Assembly (NCBI GenBank): GCA_947588845.1
Contig: CANQAR010000001.1
Span: 88,589-152,588 of the forward strand
Direction of reading: 5' to 3'
DNA from: an uncultured Lachnospiraceae bacterium
GTDB lineage: Bacteria > Bacillota > Clostridia > Lachnospirales > Lachnospiraceae
DNA length: 64,000 nucleotides
Positions within the stretch are counted from its first letter, which is position 1. Every line of letters starts with the position of its first letter. This document shows positions 19,430 to 27,997 of the stretch, piece after piece. The position numbers were made by a program, and so were the translations under genes. The notes below the pieces were generated by a model. It worked only from the letters and a program-made list of their open reading frames with translations. It ran no database searches and was not told where the DNA came from.

Positions 19430-21505
19430 TCAGGCCGGCTCATTTTTGACCGTCACATATCCGCAGGAAGCGTCAGCACAGACGATCTTATTGCCTTTCT
19501 CTACCATATAGCCTCCGCATTGCGGGCATTTCTGCAGCACCGGCTTCTGCCAGGACATGAACCCGCAGTCCGGCGCCGCCTCGCAGCCATAATACTTTCT
19601 CCCTTTCTTCGTCTTGCGGATCACCAGTTCTTTGCCGCAGAGCGGACAGGGAACCCCGATCTTTTCCAGATACGGTTTTGTGTTCCTGCATTCCGGAAAA
19701 CCGGGGCAGGCAAGAAATTTCCCGTGCGGTCCGTATTTAATCACCATGTTCCTGCCGCATTCTTCGCAGACGACATCCGTCTCTTCATCCTCAATTTTGA
19801 CTTTCTCCAGAGTCTGCTCCGCTTCATCCACCGCCTGCGCCAGATCCGGATAAAAATTCTCGACGACCGTCTTCCACGGAATCACGCCTTCCTCAATGGA
19901 ATCAAGAAGCGATTCCATATTTGCGGTAAAAGTAACGTCCACAATGCCTGGAAATGCCTCTTTCATTATATGATTGACAATTTCGCCCAGTTCTGTCATA
20001 TACAGATTCCGGTTCTCCTTTGCCACATAGCGCCTCGCTATGATCGTTGTGATTGTCGGCGCATAGGTGCTGGGACGGCCGATTCCCTGTTCCTCGAGCG
20101 CCTTCACAAGCGAAGCCTCCGTGAAATGAGCGGGCGGCTGCGTGAAATGCTGCCTGCTGTCAAAGTCAGTCAGCTTCAGTTTCATGCCTTTCTCAAGCAG
20201 AATGCCCGGAACATCGGCTTCCTCTTTTTCCTCGCCGCTTTCTGTATAAACTGACATAAATCCATCAAACATAATATGCGACGCAGAGATCTGAAAATAA
20301 TATTCTCCAGCTTTGATTTTGACCGTCATCGTTTCGTAGCGCGCAGGAGCCATCTGGCTTGCCACGAATCTTTTCCAGATCAGCTGATACAGTTTGAACT
20401 GCTCCCGGCTCAGGGATTCTTTCACAATCGCCGGAAGTCTTCTGACATCCGAGGGACGGATCGCCTCATGTGCATCCTGAATCCTCTTTCCGTTCTCTTT
20501 TTTCCGGCTCCCCTCCCCGGGCAGGTACTTCTCCCCGTACTGTTCGGTGATATACGCGGCTGCGGCCTCCTGCGCTTCCTCCGAGACTCGGGTGGAGTCA
20601 GTACGCAGATAGGTGATCAGTCCAACCGTTCCGCCCTCTTTCAACTCAACTCCTTCGTACAGCTGCTGTGCGATCCGCATCGTCTTCTGCGTGGAAAAAT
20701 TCAGCACATTCGCGGCTTCCTGCTGGAGAGTGCTCGTGGTAAACGGCAGCGGCTGTTTTTTCTGCCGTTCTCCTCTCTTCACATCGTCCACGACAAAGCT
20801 TTCTTCAGAGAGCTCCTGTATGATCTGATCCATCTGTTCTTTGGAAGTGACGGCAGTCTTTTTGTCTTTCCCGTAAAATCTGGCCGTCAAAGGCTTTTTT
20901 TCTCCCTCCGGACAAAGAAGCGCGTCCAGCGTCCAGTATTCCTGCGGGATAAACGCGCTGATTTCGTCTTCCCGGTCGCCGATCATCCGAAGCGCGACCG
21001 ACTGCACACGCCCGGCGCTCAGTCCCCGCTTCACTTTCTCCCAGAGAAGCGGACTGATCTTGTAGCCCACCATGCGGTCCAGAATTCTTCTGGTCTGCTG
21101 TGCGTCGACAAGATTCATGTCAATCTGACGTGCGTGCTTCAGAGACTCCTTGACCGCGCTTTTTGTGATCTCATTGAACGTAATCCGGTTCTGCTTCTCA
21201 GGTTCAAGCTTCAGCGCTTCCGCAAGATGCCAGGATATGGCCTCTCCCTCGCGGTCGGGGTCCGTCGCCAGGTAGACCTTATCCGCCTTTTTCCCCGCTT
21301 TTCGCAGCGCTGCCAGAATATCCCCTTTCCCTCTTATCGTGATATATTTCGGTTCATATCCGTGCTCTATATCGATTCCCATGCGACTCTTCGGCAAATC
21401 CCGCACATGCCCGTTCGAAGCAAGTACCTCATAGTTGGAGCCGAGGAATTTCTTAATCGTTTTGACTTTGGCAGGTGATTCAACAATGACTAAATACTTT
21501 GACAT
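19430..21505 (-). CDS. topA: DNA topoisomerase I
   Basis: 691 residues. Relaxes negative supercoils by cutting one strand. Seen: TOPRIM domain (KYLVIVESPAKVKTIKKFLG, DPDREGEAISWHL), the active-site tyrosine in GLITYLRTDSTRVS, and three C-terminal zinc ribbons: CEECGRNM...CPGFPEC, CPLCGKEL...CEAAPDC and CPQCGGYM...CADASCGY. The upstream gene is dprA, as in Bacillus and many Clostridia. Confidence 0.97.
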   Translation of the reverse strand: MSKYLVIVESPAKVKTIKKFLGSNYEVLASNGHVRDLPKSRMGIDIEHGYEPKYITIRGKGDILAALRKAGKKADKVYLATDPDREGEAISWHLAEALKLEPEKQNRITFNEITKSAVKESLKHARQIDMNLVDAQQTRRILDRMVGYKISPLLWEKVKRGLSAGRVQSVALRMIGDREDEISAFIPQEYWTLDALLCPEGEKKPLTARFYGKDKKTAVTSKEQMDQIIQELSEESFVVDDVKRGERQKKQPLPFTTSTLQQEAANVLNFSTQKTMRIAQQLYEGVELKEGGTVGLITYLRTDSTRVSEEAQEAAAAYITEQYGEKYLPGEGSRKKENGKRIQDAHEAIRPSDVRRLPAIVKESLSREQFKLYQLIWKRFVASQMAPARYETMTVKIKAGEYYFQISASHIMFDGFMSVYTESGEEKEEADVPGILLEKGMKLKLTDFDSRQHFTQPPAHFTEASLVKALEEQGIGRPSTYAPTITTIIARRYVAKENRNLYMTELGEIVNHIMKEAFPGIVDVTFTANMESLLDSIEEGVIPWKTVVENFYPDLAQAVDEAEQTLEKVKIEDEETDVVCEECGRNMVIKYGPHGKFLACPGFPECRNTKPYLEKIGVPCPLCGKELVIRKTKKGRKYYGCEAAPDCGFMSWQKPVLQKCPQCGGYMVEKGNKIVCADASCGYVTVKNEPA

Positions 21506-21560
21506 AACGGTACCCTCCCGTGAAAAGCACGGCGGACCTCCTTGCTCTGCCCTTGCCGTG

Positions 21561-22763
21561 TCAGTTCACTTTCGCGTAATAATTCTTTGCAGTTTCCCTT
21601 GCAAGTCCGTCAAGCTCCAGTCTCAGAAGAATCTCCCCGAGTTCGGAAAAGGACAATCCTGTGTCCGACTGAAGGTCGCTCAGACTGCGGGCATGCAAAT
21701 CGAGATTACTATACACCAATTTTTCGGAGGGTGCAAGTGTCAGCTCCATTGAAATTTCCGCTTTTTCCTTCCCTGATACGCCAAAAATAATCTCTCTGAG
21801 ATGTTTTACAGACAGAAAGATACCTGCTCCCTGAAAAATCAACTCATTGCAGCCTTCGCTTAATTCATCCCCGATCCTTCCCGGAACCGCATACACATCC
21901 CTGTTCTGTTCTGCAGCATAGTCAGCCGTGATCAGGGAGCCGCTTCTCTTTCTGGCCTCAACTACAATTACCGCATCCGCAAGCCCGCTGATCAGACGGT
22001 TTCTCACAGGAAAATGTGTCCGCAGCGGAGCGGCGTCCGGAGGAAATTCCGAGATGATTCCTCCCTGCTGTTCCAGCCGTTCAAAAAGAAGCCGGTTCCC
22101 GGAAGGATATATTTTCCCGGCTCCGCATCCAAGTACGCCAAAGCTGAGCCCTCCGCTTTCCAGGGCCATCATCTGCGCAGTCCCGTCAATCCCATAGGCC
22201 GCCCCGCTGACAAGCTGACCGCCGCAGACAGCTGTCATGCGCGCAATCTGTTCCGCGGTCTCTCTGCCGTAACGCGTGCACATTCGCGCTCCCACCACCG
22301 CAACCGAGCGTCTGTCCTCTTCCGGCAGCCTTCCTTTATAAAAAAGACCGTTCGGAGCGTTTTCTATTGTCAGAAGGCGCTGCGGATACCTGTCATTCAT
22401 CCGGCTGACAAACTGTATCTTTCTTTTCTGCAGTTCATCGGCAAACTGCTCCGGAGATCTGTCCTTTTTAAATTGTCTTACCTTTTCAATCCACCGCCAT
22501 CCCTGTTTTTCCAGCGCTTCCAGGCTTTTTCCGGACGCTTCCCACACCGCCCGCGGATCCTGGTACTGTTCCAGCAGCATTTTCTGATGCGGCAGATACA
22601 GCCCCGGAATTCCGCAGAACCATGCCCAGTATATTTCCCCGCGCTCCGTTCTGCCCGTTTTTTTGTCCGCCGCTCTGTTCTCTTTCCTTTCCTCCGTCCT
22701 TGTCCTCTTTTCCGATGGCAGACTGTTTTCTTCTGTTTTTCTTTTCTCTGCGTCTCCTGTCAC
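21561..22763 (-). CDS. dprA: DNA-processing protein DprA
   Basis: 400 residues. Loads RecA onto incoming single-stranded DNA during transformation. After a charged, low-complexity N-terminal stretch (about 45 residues) come a SAM-like helical region, the Rossmann fold with VVGARMCTRYGRE, LVSGAAYGIDGTAQMMAL, GCGAGKIYPSGNRLL and SEFPPD, and a C-terminal winged helix (about 330-400). GTG at 22763 is chosen because AGGAGG lies 5 nt upstream; a longer GTG opening at 22823 would overlap yifB. Natural competence is not shown by this gene alone. Confidence 0.9.
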   Translation of the reverse strand: MTGDAEKRKTEENSLPSEKRTRTEERKENRAADKKTGRTERGEIYWAWFCGIPGLYLPHQKMLLEQYQDPRAVWEASGKSLEALEKQGWRWIEKVRQFKKDRSPEQFADELQKRKIQFVSRMNDRYPQRLLTIENAPNGLFYKGRLPEEDRRSVAVVGARMCTRYGRETAEQIARMTAVCGGQLVSGAAYGIDGTAQMMALESGGLSFGVLGCGAGKIYPSGNRLLFERLEQQGGIISEFPPDAAPLRTHFPVRNRLISGLADAVIVVEARKRSGSLITADYAAEQNRDVYAVPGRIGDELSEGCNELIFQGAGIFLSVKHLREIIFGVSGKEKAEISMELTLAPSEKLVYSNLDLHARSLSDLQSDTGLSFSELGEILLRLELDGLARETAKNYYAKVN

Positions 22764-22791
22764 ATGATCCTCCTGTTCCCTGACAATTCTG

Positions 22792-24306
22792 TTATTCTTC
22801 CGGCCGGTAACAGACAGCCTCACTCAAATGCCTGGTTCGTATGTTTTCCTCTCCTTCCAGATCCGCGATTGTTCTGGCCACTTTCAGAACTCTGTGATAC
22901 GTGCGGGCCGTGAGACGTTTGCTTGTAAATACCGACCGCATCAGTTTTTCGCCCTCCGCATCTGTCCTGCAGTACCGGGACACAGCTTCCGCCGGCAGTT
23001 CTCCGTTGAACCGGAATTCATGACCTGCATAGCGTTCTGTCTGTATTTCATGTGCACGAAGCACACGTTTCCGGATATCCTCTGAACTTTCACCCGAGGT
23101 CTCATTCTGCAGATCCTCGTAAGTCACAGGCTTCGCGCAGACATGAAGATCAATCCGGTCGAGCAGCGGGCGGCTGATTCTGCGCAGGTATCTGCGCACC
23201 TCGCTTTCCGAGCAGCGGCATCTTGTTCTGTCTGGATAATAACCGCATTTGCAGGGATTTCTTGACGCCACCAGGATAAAATCAGCCGGGAAAACATAGG
23301 AACCGCTGTTCCGCGTAATGGTCACCTCTCTGTCTTCCAGCGGCTGCCGCAGGATCTCCAGAGTCTCTTTTTGAAATTCCGGCAGTTCATCCAGGTAAAG
23401 CACACCCCTGTGGGCGAGACTGATCTCCCCGGGCCTTGGAATCGTCCCGCCGCCTGCCAGTCCCGCCGCGGAGACGGTGTGGTGGGGCATCCGGAAGGGC
23501 CGCTCACAGAGAATTCCTTCTTCCGGAAGGATTCCCACCACGCTGTGGATCATGGACACCTCCAGCGACTCATCCAGCGACATCGGCGGAAGTATGGACG
23601 GAATCCTTCTGGCGATCATGGATTTGCCGGTTCCCGGCGGTCCGCTGATCAGAAGATTGTGTCTTCCGGCGGCTGCAATCTCAGCGGCACGCCGTACGAT
23701 TTCCTGCCCTTTTATGTCAGAAAAATCCTCTTTCTGATATTTTCTGCCGTTTTGAAAAGTTTCTTCTATATTAATAACACACGGATCCAGCATTTTTCTG
23801 CCATGCAGATGTTCCACAACTTCACTGAGATTCTTCGCTCCGTACACGTGTATCCCCTGTATCACAGCTCCTTCCCGCGCATTCGCTTCCGGGATAATGC
23901 AGGAATGACATCCGGCTGCTTTCGCTTCACCCACCATCCCAAGGATCCCGTGGATTCCCCTCAGCTTCCCGTTCAGGCTCAGTTCCCCGGCAAAGAATAT
24001 CCCTCTCACCATTTCATTCGGGATATATCCGTATGCCGTCAGCATTGCCACGGCAACCGGCAGATCAAATCCGGAACCCGCCTTTCGGATATCAGCAGGG
24101 GACAGATTTACCGTAACCTTCCTCGGCTCCAGATTGATTCCTGAATTGTGCAGCGCGGCTCTCACCCGCTCCTGCGCTTCCTTTACCTCGGAGGAAAGAT
24201 ATCCCACCATCGAAACCCCCGGAAGTCCGTTGGAAATATCTACCTCCACAGAAATCAGCCTGCTCTCAATTCCGCAGACCGCTCCTGAAATAACTGATGC
24301 AAACAA
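22792..24306 (-). CDS. Mg-chelatase-like AAA+ ATPase, YifB/ComM family
   Basis: 504 residues. N-terminal Lon-protease-like S5 fold (ISVEVDISNGLPGVSMVGYL), Walker A GPPGTGKSMIARRI, a Walker B block around VLYLDELPEFQKETLEILRQ, a zinc-binding stretch NPCKCGYYPDRTRCRC, and a C-terminal helical lid. ComM relatives act as helicases in branch migration during transformation. It is the first gene of the yifB-dprA-topA group and is 28 nt from dprA. Confidence 0.93.
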   Translation of the reverse strand: MFASVISGAVCGIESRLISVEVDISNGLPGVSMVGYLSSEVKEAQERVRAALHNSGINLEPRKVTVNLSPADIRKAGSGFDLPVAVAMLTAYGYIPNEMVRGIFFAGELSLNGKLRGIHGILGMVGEAKAAGCHSCIIPEANAREGAVIQGIHVYGAKNLSEVVEHLHGRKMLDPCVINIEETFQNGRKYQKEDFSDIKGQEIVRRAAEIAAAGRHNLLISGPPGTGKSMIARRIPSILPPMSLDESLEVSMIHSVVGILPEEGILCERPFRMPHHTVSAAGLAGGGTIPRPGEISLAHRGVLYLDELPEFQKETLEILRQPLEDREVTITRNSGSYVFPADFILVASRNPCKCGYYPDRTRCRCSESEVRRYLRRISRPLLDRIDLHVCAKPVTYEDLQNETSGESSEDIRKRVLRAHEIQTERYAGHEFRFNGELPAEAVSRYCRTDAEGEKLMRSVFTSKRLTARTYHRVLKVARTIADLEGEENIRTRHLSEAVCYRPEE

Positions 24307-24370
24307 AAATCATGCCTCCTTTCCAGCAGATCAAACGATCCATGAATCTGAACCACTGCAATCAAACAGG

Positions 24371-24453
24371 GTGGAGAGCGCAGGAATTCGGAGATGAAGA
24401 TGTCTGCTGACGCGGATCCGAATCCCGCGCGCAAAACTCACAGGCGAGTTTTG
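24371..24453. repeat. GTGGAGAGCGCAGGAATTC repeat, copy A
   Basis: Begins GTGGAGAGCGCAGGAATTC, contains CGAATCCCGCGCGCAAAACTC and ends in the hairpin AAAACTCACAGGCGAGTTTT. It is a close match to copies at 26142-26225 and 47153-47213. Confidence 0.8.
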
Positions 24454-24462
24454 AACACCCAA

Positions 24463-24500
24463 AAAGATAAAAAGAAAATTGCCCGGCCAAAGGGCAGAAT
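24463..24500 (-). terminator. Terminator of the O-acetylhomoserine sulfhydrylase gene
   Basis: Minus-strand stem TGCCC/GGGCA with a TTTGGCC loop (24496-24480), then ATTTTCTTTTTATCTTTTT. Confidence 0.6.
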
Positions 24501-24532
24501 GACTGAAAACACAGAATTCTGTGTCTTCAGTC
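24501..24532. repeat. 32-bp near-perfect palindrome
   Basis: GACTGAAAACACAGAATTCT followed by its complement with one mismatch. Lies between the yifB start and the terminator above; no other signal seen in 24307-24677. Confidence 0.5.
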
Positions 24533-24677
24533 ACAAGAATATAATAAGAAGTTAAGAAATAAGAATATTTTGACTGGTTTTCAAATTTTCCATACCATAT
24601 TGTTTATTATATCGTTCTTACGCTATGGTAATACCTTTTTGCGTTTATGTCAAGCTTTTTCAATCCTGTTTTTCAAT

Positions 24678-25988
24678 TTATTCTGCAATCGCCCGGAAAG
24701 CCTCTTCCAGATCTTCCAGGATATCATCGATATGCTCCGCACCGATGGAAAGACGGATTGTGTTTGGCTTAATTCCCTGATCCGCAAGTTCCTCTTCGCT
24801 GCACTGGCTGTGCGTCGTCGTGGCTGGATGAATCACCAGAGATTTGACATCGGCAACATTCGCAAGCAGGGAAAACAGTTCGAGATTGTCAATAAAGTCT
24901 TTCGCCTTCTGTGCATCACCTTTGATCTCAAACGTGAAAATAGAGCCCCCTCCGTTCGGAAAATATTTTTTATACAGTTTCTGCTGTTCCGGATCCTCGC
25001 TCACGGAAGGATGGTGTACCTTCTCGACCTGCGGATGCTGATTCAGGTACTGTACCACCTTCAGCGCATTTTCAACCTGACGCTCCACGCGCAGCGAGAG
25101 CGTCTCAAGCCCCTGCAGGAAAAAGAAGGCATGGAATGGAGAAAGCGTCGCTCCTGTGTCACGCAGCAGAATCGCGCGAATCTTCGTCACAAACGCCGCT
25201 GCCCCGACCGCTTTCGTAAAGCTGACTCCATGGTAGCTGGGATTCGGTTCCGTCAGAGACGCAAATTTCCCGGATGCCTCCCAGTCAAATCTGCCGCTGT
25301 CCACGATAACTCCCCCGATGGTCGTGCCATGTCCGCCGATAAACTTGGTCGCGGAGTGCACCACAATGTCCGCTCCGTACTCGATCGGCCGCACCAGATA
25401 CGGCGTCGCAAATGTATTGTCAACAACAAGCGGTATCCTGTTCTCGTGCGCCACCTTTGCAACCGCCTCGATGTCCACAACATCGGAGTTCGGATTGCCC
25501 AGTGTCTCGATAAAGACTGCCTTCGTGTTTTCCTGAATTGCGGCCCGCACCGCGTCGAGATCAAAGATATCGACAAAAGTTGTCTTTATGCCGTACTGCG
25601 GAAGCGTGTGCGCCAGCAGGTTAAACGTACCGCCGTAAATATTTTTCGCGGAAACGATGTGGTCCCCCGCCTGCGCCAGATTCTGGAACGTGTAGGTGAT
25701 CGCCGCTGCGCCGGAAGCAACCGCGAGGGCCGCGACACCGCCCTCGAGGGCCGCCATCCTCTGCTCAAATACATCCTCTGTCGGGTTTGTCAGCCGTCCG
25801 TAAATATTCCCTGCGTCGGCAAGTCCGAATCTGGCGGCTGCATGATCGCAGTTTCTGAACACGTAGGAAGAAGTCTGATAGATTGGCACTGCTCTGGCAT
25901 CCGTCACCGGATCCGGAGATTCCTGTCCTACGTGAAGCTGTAATGTCTCAAATTTCAGTGTTCTCTCCGCTCTTGTCTTTTTGCTCAT
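24678..25988 (-). CDS. O-acetylhomoserine sulfhydrylase (PLP enzyme)
   Basis: 436 residues, the length of the MetY/Met17 branch of the Cys/Met metabolism PLP family. Makes homocysteine from O-acetylhomoserine and sulfide. Seen: FETLQLHVGQESPDPVTDARAVPIYQTSSY, AGNIYGRLTNPTEDVFEQRMAALEGG, VVDNTFATPYLVRPIEYGAD, and the PLP lysine in VHSATKFIGGHG. Single gene with a clear promoter; no S-box or T-box leader could be recognised in the short 5' region. A cystathionine gamma-synthase role is less likely at this length. Confidence 0.9.
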   Translation of the reverse strand: MSKKTRAERTLKFETLQLHVGQESPDPVTDARAVPIYQTSSYVFRNCDHAAARFGLADAGNIYGRLTNPTEDVFEQRMAALEGGVAALAVASGAAAITYTFQNLAQAGDHIVSAKNIYGGTFNLLAHTLPQYGIKTTFVDIFDLDAVRAAIQENTKAVFIETLGNPNSDVVDIEAVAKVAHENRIPLVVDNTFATPYLVRPIEYGADIVVHSATKFIGGHGTTIGGVIVDSGRFDWEASGKFASLTEPNPSYHGVSFTKAVGAAAFVTKIRAILLRDTGATLSPFHAFFFLQGLETLSLRVERQVENALKVVQYLNQHPQVEKVHHPSVSEDPEQQKLYKKYFPNGGGSIFTFEIKGDAQKAKDFIDNLELFSLLANVADVKSLVIHPATTTHSQCSEEELADQGIKPNTIRLSIGAEHIDDILEDLEEAFRAIAE

Positions 25989-26047
25989 AAGTATAATCTC
26001 CTGTCCTGTTATTTTTAATACCTTTAATATCTATGTGATTAATAGGC

Positions 26048-26076
26048 ATTATACAACTTCTTTTTCTGTTTGTCCA
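26048..26076 (-). promoter_or_regulatory. Sigma-A promoter of the O-acetylhomoserine sulfhydrylase gene
   Basis: TGGACA (26076-26071), 17-bp spacer, TATAAT (26053-26048). Confidence 0.8.
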
Positions 26077-26117
26077 GTACAAATTACAAAATTTCTCTTT
26101 TCTTCTTTTGGTAATTC

Positions 26118-26126
26118 TGCTAGAAT
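26118..26126 (+). promoter_or_regulatory. Extended -10 promoter candidate for the small membrane protein
   Basis: TGCTAGAAT, with the -10 at 26121-26126. It lies just before repeat copy B, which would then be the leader. Confidence 0.4.
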
Positions 26127-26141
26127 AACGGTGCAGTCAGA

Positions 26142-26225
26142 GTGGAGAGCGCAGGAATTCAGAGCTGAAGATGCCTGCTGACGCAGACCCGAATCCCGCG
26201 CGCAAAACTCGCAAACGAGTTTTGA
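26142..26225. repeat. GTGGAGAGCGCAGGAATTC repeat, copy B
   Basis: Same order of words as copy A; ends in the hairpin AAAACTCGCAAACGAGTTTT. It forms the 5' untranslated region of the gene at 26245. Confidence 0.8.
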
Positions 26226-26244
26226 AAAAATCCGAGGTGTTTTT

Positions 26245-26481
26245 ATGAAAAAATTAAAACGTATATTTGCTCTTGCCGGGGTTGTAATCCTCATCGGATT
26301 GTATCTGATTACTTTTATTCTGGGACTGACCGCCAGTCCGGCCACCAACGACATGCTCATGGCGGCCATCGCCTGCACAGTGATCATTCCCTGCCTGCTC
26401 TATGGAATGATGCTGCTTGCGAACGTACTCGGCAGTAACAGAGAAACCTTTCACGAAGAAGAAGAGGATTCCGGAAAATGA
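26245..26481 (+). CDS. Small two-helix membrane protein, unknown function
   Basis: 78 residues. Basic start MKKLKRIF, two hydrophobic helices (about 8-30 and 38-62), acidic tail ending EEEEDSGK. RBS GAGGTG 5 nt before the ATG. No family recognised. It sits directly behind repeat copy B, converges on purA, and ends about 50 nt before the purA terminator. The positive-inside start, clean helices and RBS argue that it is real. Confidence 0.6.
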   Translation: MKKLKRIFALAGVVILIGLYLITFILGLTASPATNDMLMAAIACTVIIPCLLYGMMLLANVLGSNRETFHEEEEDSGK

Positions 26482-26485
26482 AAAT

Positions 26486-26532
26486 GGAATCGCGGCCCGG
26501 GTGCTGCTGGCGCAGCACCCGGACCTGCGCAT
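26486..26532. repeat. Modular intergenic repeat ending CCTGCGCAT
   Basis: Hairpin CCGGGTGCTG/CAGCACCCGG followed by ACCTGCGCATAAAA. The tail is shared with the repeats at 8741 and 12585. Confidence 0.5.
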
Positions 26533-26582
26533 AAAAAACGCCTCAGCAGGAGATTCTTCCTGAAAATCTCCGATGAGGCGTT
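26533..26582 (-). terminator. purA (pur operon) terminator
   Basis: Long interrupted stem AACGCCTCA...GGAGATT/AATCTCC...TGAGGCGTT with six As on the + side, i.e. a U run for the minus transcript. Confidence 0.85.
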
Positions 26583-26647
26583 TATCCGTCTGAAACAATA
26601 TCACGGCCGCCGTTCACACCTTATCCACCGCAGCCGCCATATCCCTT

Positions 26648-27928
26648 TTACCGGTAAATAATATCTTTTCTTCCCGGTCCGTTTGATACCATCGTGATCG
26701 GGAATCCGATCTGCTGTTCAATAAATTCGATGTAATTCCTGCAGTTCTCCGGAAGTTCCTCGTATTTGCGGATTCCGCGGATATCGGTCTTCCATCCCGG
26801 AAGATTTTTGAGCACCGGCTTCGCCTTCTCCAGTTTCGCCGTGATCGGAAAATCAGTCGTCACCTCTCCGTCGATCTCATAGCCCACGCAGACCGGAATT
26901 TCATCGAGATATCCAAGGACATCGAGGACCGTGAAAGCCACGTCGGTCGTTCCCTGGATGCGGCAGCCGTATCTGGAAGCCACACAGTCAAACCACCCCA
27001 TACGTCTTGGTCTCCCTGTCGTTGCGCCGTACTCGCCGCCGTCCCCGCCGCGTTTCCGCAGCTCCTCTGCTTCCGCCCCGAAGATCTCGCTGACAAAAGC
27101 TCCCGCTCCGACAGCGCTTGAGTACGCCTTGCAGACTGTGATGATCTTTTTAATTTCATACGGAGGAATCCCGGCCCCAATCGCACCGTAAGCCGCAAGC
27201 GTGGAGGACGAGGTGACCATCGGATAAATTCCATGGTCCGGATCCTTCAGCGAACCGAGCTGTCCTTCAAGCAGAATATTCTTTCCGGCCTTAAGCGCTT
27301 CATACAGATAAGCGGACGTATCACAGACAAACGGCTCCACCATCTCCCGGTAGCTTCGCAGCTCTGCGAGAATCTCTTCCGGAACGAGCGTCGGCTTGTG
27401 GTACAGATGTTCCAGCTGCACATTTTTGATCTCACAGACGCGCTGTACCTTCTCCGCGAGACGTTCCTCATCAAAGAGTTCGCTCACCTGAAAACCAATC
27501 TTTGCGTATTTATCTGAATAGAACGGAGCAATTCCTGATTTTGTCGAGCCAAATGACTTCCCCGCAAGACGCTCTTCCTCATACTGGTCGAACAAAATAT
27601 GATACGACATTACCATCTGCGCACGGTCTGAGACAAGGATTTTCGGCATCGGAACATTGCGGTCTGTGATCCCCCTGATCTCCCTGAACAATACCGGTAT
27701 GTTCAGGGCAACTCCGTTTCCTATAATACTGGTCGTATGGTTATAGAACACGCCGGACGGAAGCGTGTGAAGCGCAAATTTGCCGTAATTATTTACAATC
27801 GTATGTCCCGCGTTTGCGCCTCCCTGAAACCGCACGATAATGTCTGCCTTCTCGGCAAGCATATCCGTGATCTTACCCTTTCCTTCATCGCCCCAATTGG
27901 CTCCAACGACTGCTTGTACCATAGACAA
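26648..27928 (-). CDS. purA: Adenylosuccinate synthetase
   Basis: 426 residues. Joins aspartate to IMP using GTP, first step to AMP. Seen: VVGANWGDEGKGKITDMLAE with the P-loop, GGANAGHTIV, GATTGRPRRMGWFDC and GPGRKDIIY at the end. Last gene of purC-purF-purB-purA, 69 nt after purB. Confidence 0.97.
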   Translation of the reverse strand: MSMVQAVVGANWGDEGKGKITDMLAEKADIIVRFQGGANAGHTIVNNYGKFALHTLPSGVFYNHTTSIIGNGVALNIPVLFREIRGITDRNVPMPKILVSDRAQMVMSYHILFDQYEEERLAGKSFGSTKSGIAPFYSDKYAKIGFQVSELFDEERLAEKVQRVCEIKNVQLEHLYHKPTLVPEEILAELRSYREMVEPFVCDTSAYLYEALKAGKNILLEGQLGSLKDPDHGIYPMVTSSSTLAAYGAIGAGIPPYEIKKIITVCKAYSSAVGAGAFVSEIFGAEAEELRKRGGDGGEYGATTGRPRRMGWFDCVASRYGCRIQGTTDVAFTVLDVLGYLDEIPVCVGYEIDGEVTTDFPITAKLEKAKPVLKNLPGWKTDIRGIRKYEELPENCRNYIEFIEQQIGFPITMVSNGPGRKDIIYR

Positions 27929-27953
27929 TTCCTCCTAAAATCTTTCTTTCACT

Positions 27954-27993
27954 TTGTGCCGCCGGCCGCTGATTTCTCTGCGCGGCCATGCGC
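27954..27993. repeat. Modular intergenic repeat (CTGATTTCTCTG type)
   Basis: TTTGTGCCGCCGGCCGCTGA followed by TTTCTCTGCGCGGCCATGCG. Nearly the same layout as the element at 14943-14992. It lies in the purB-purA gap, so inside the operon mRNA. Confidence 0.5.
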
Positions 27994-27997
27994 ATCA

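Noticed and set aside
24570..25943. + strand frame of 457 codons opposite the O-acetylhomoserine sulfhydrylase
   Set aside because: Cys/Arg-rich antisense product; the minus strand carries the PLP motifs and a clear promoter.
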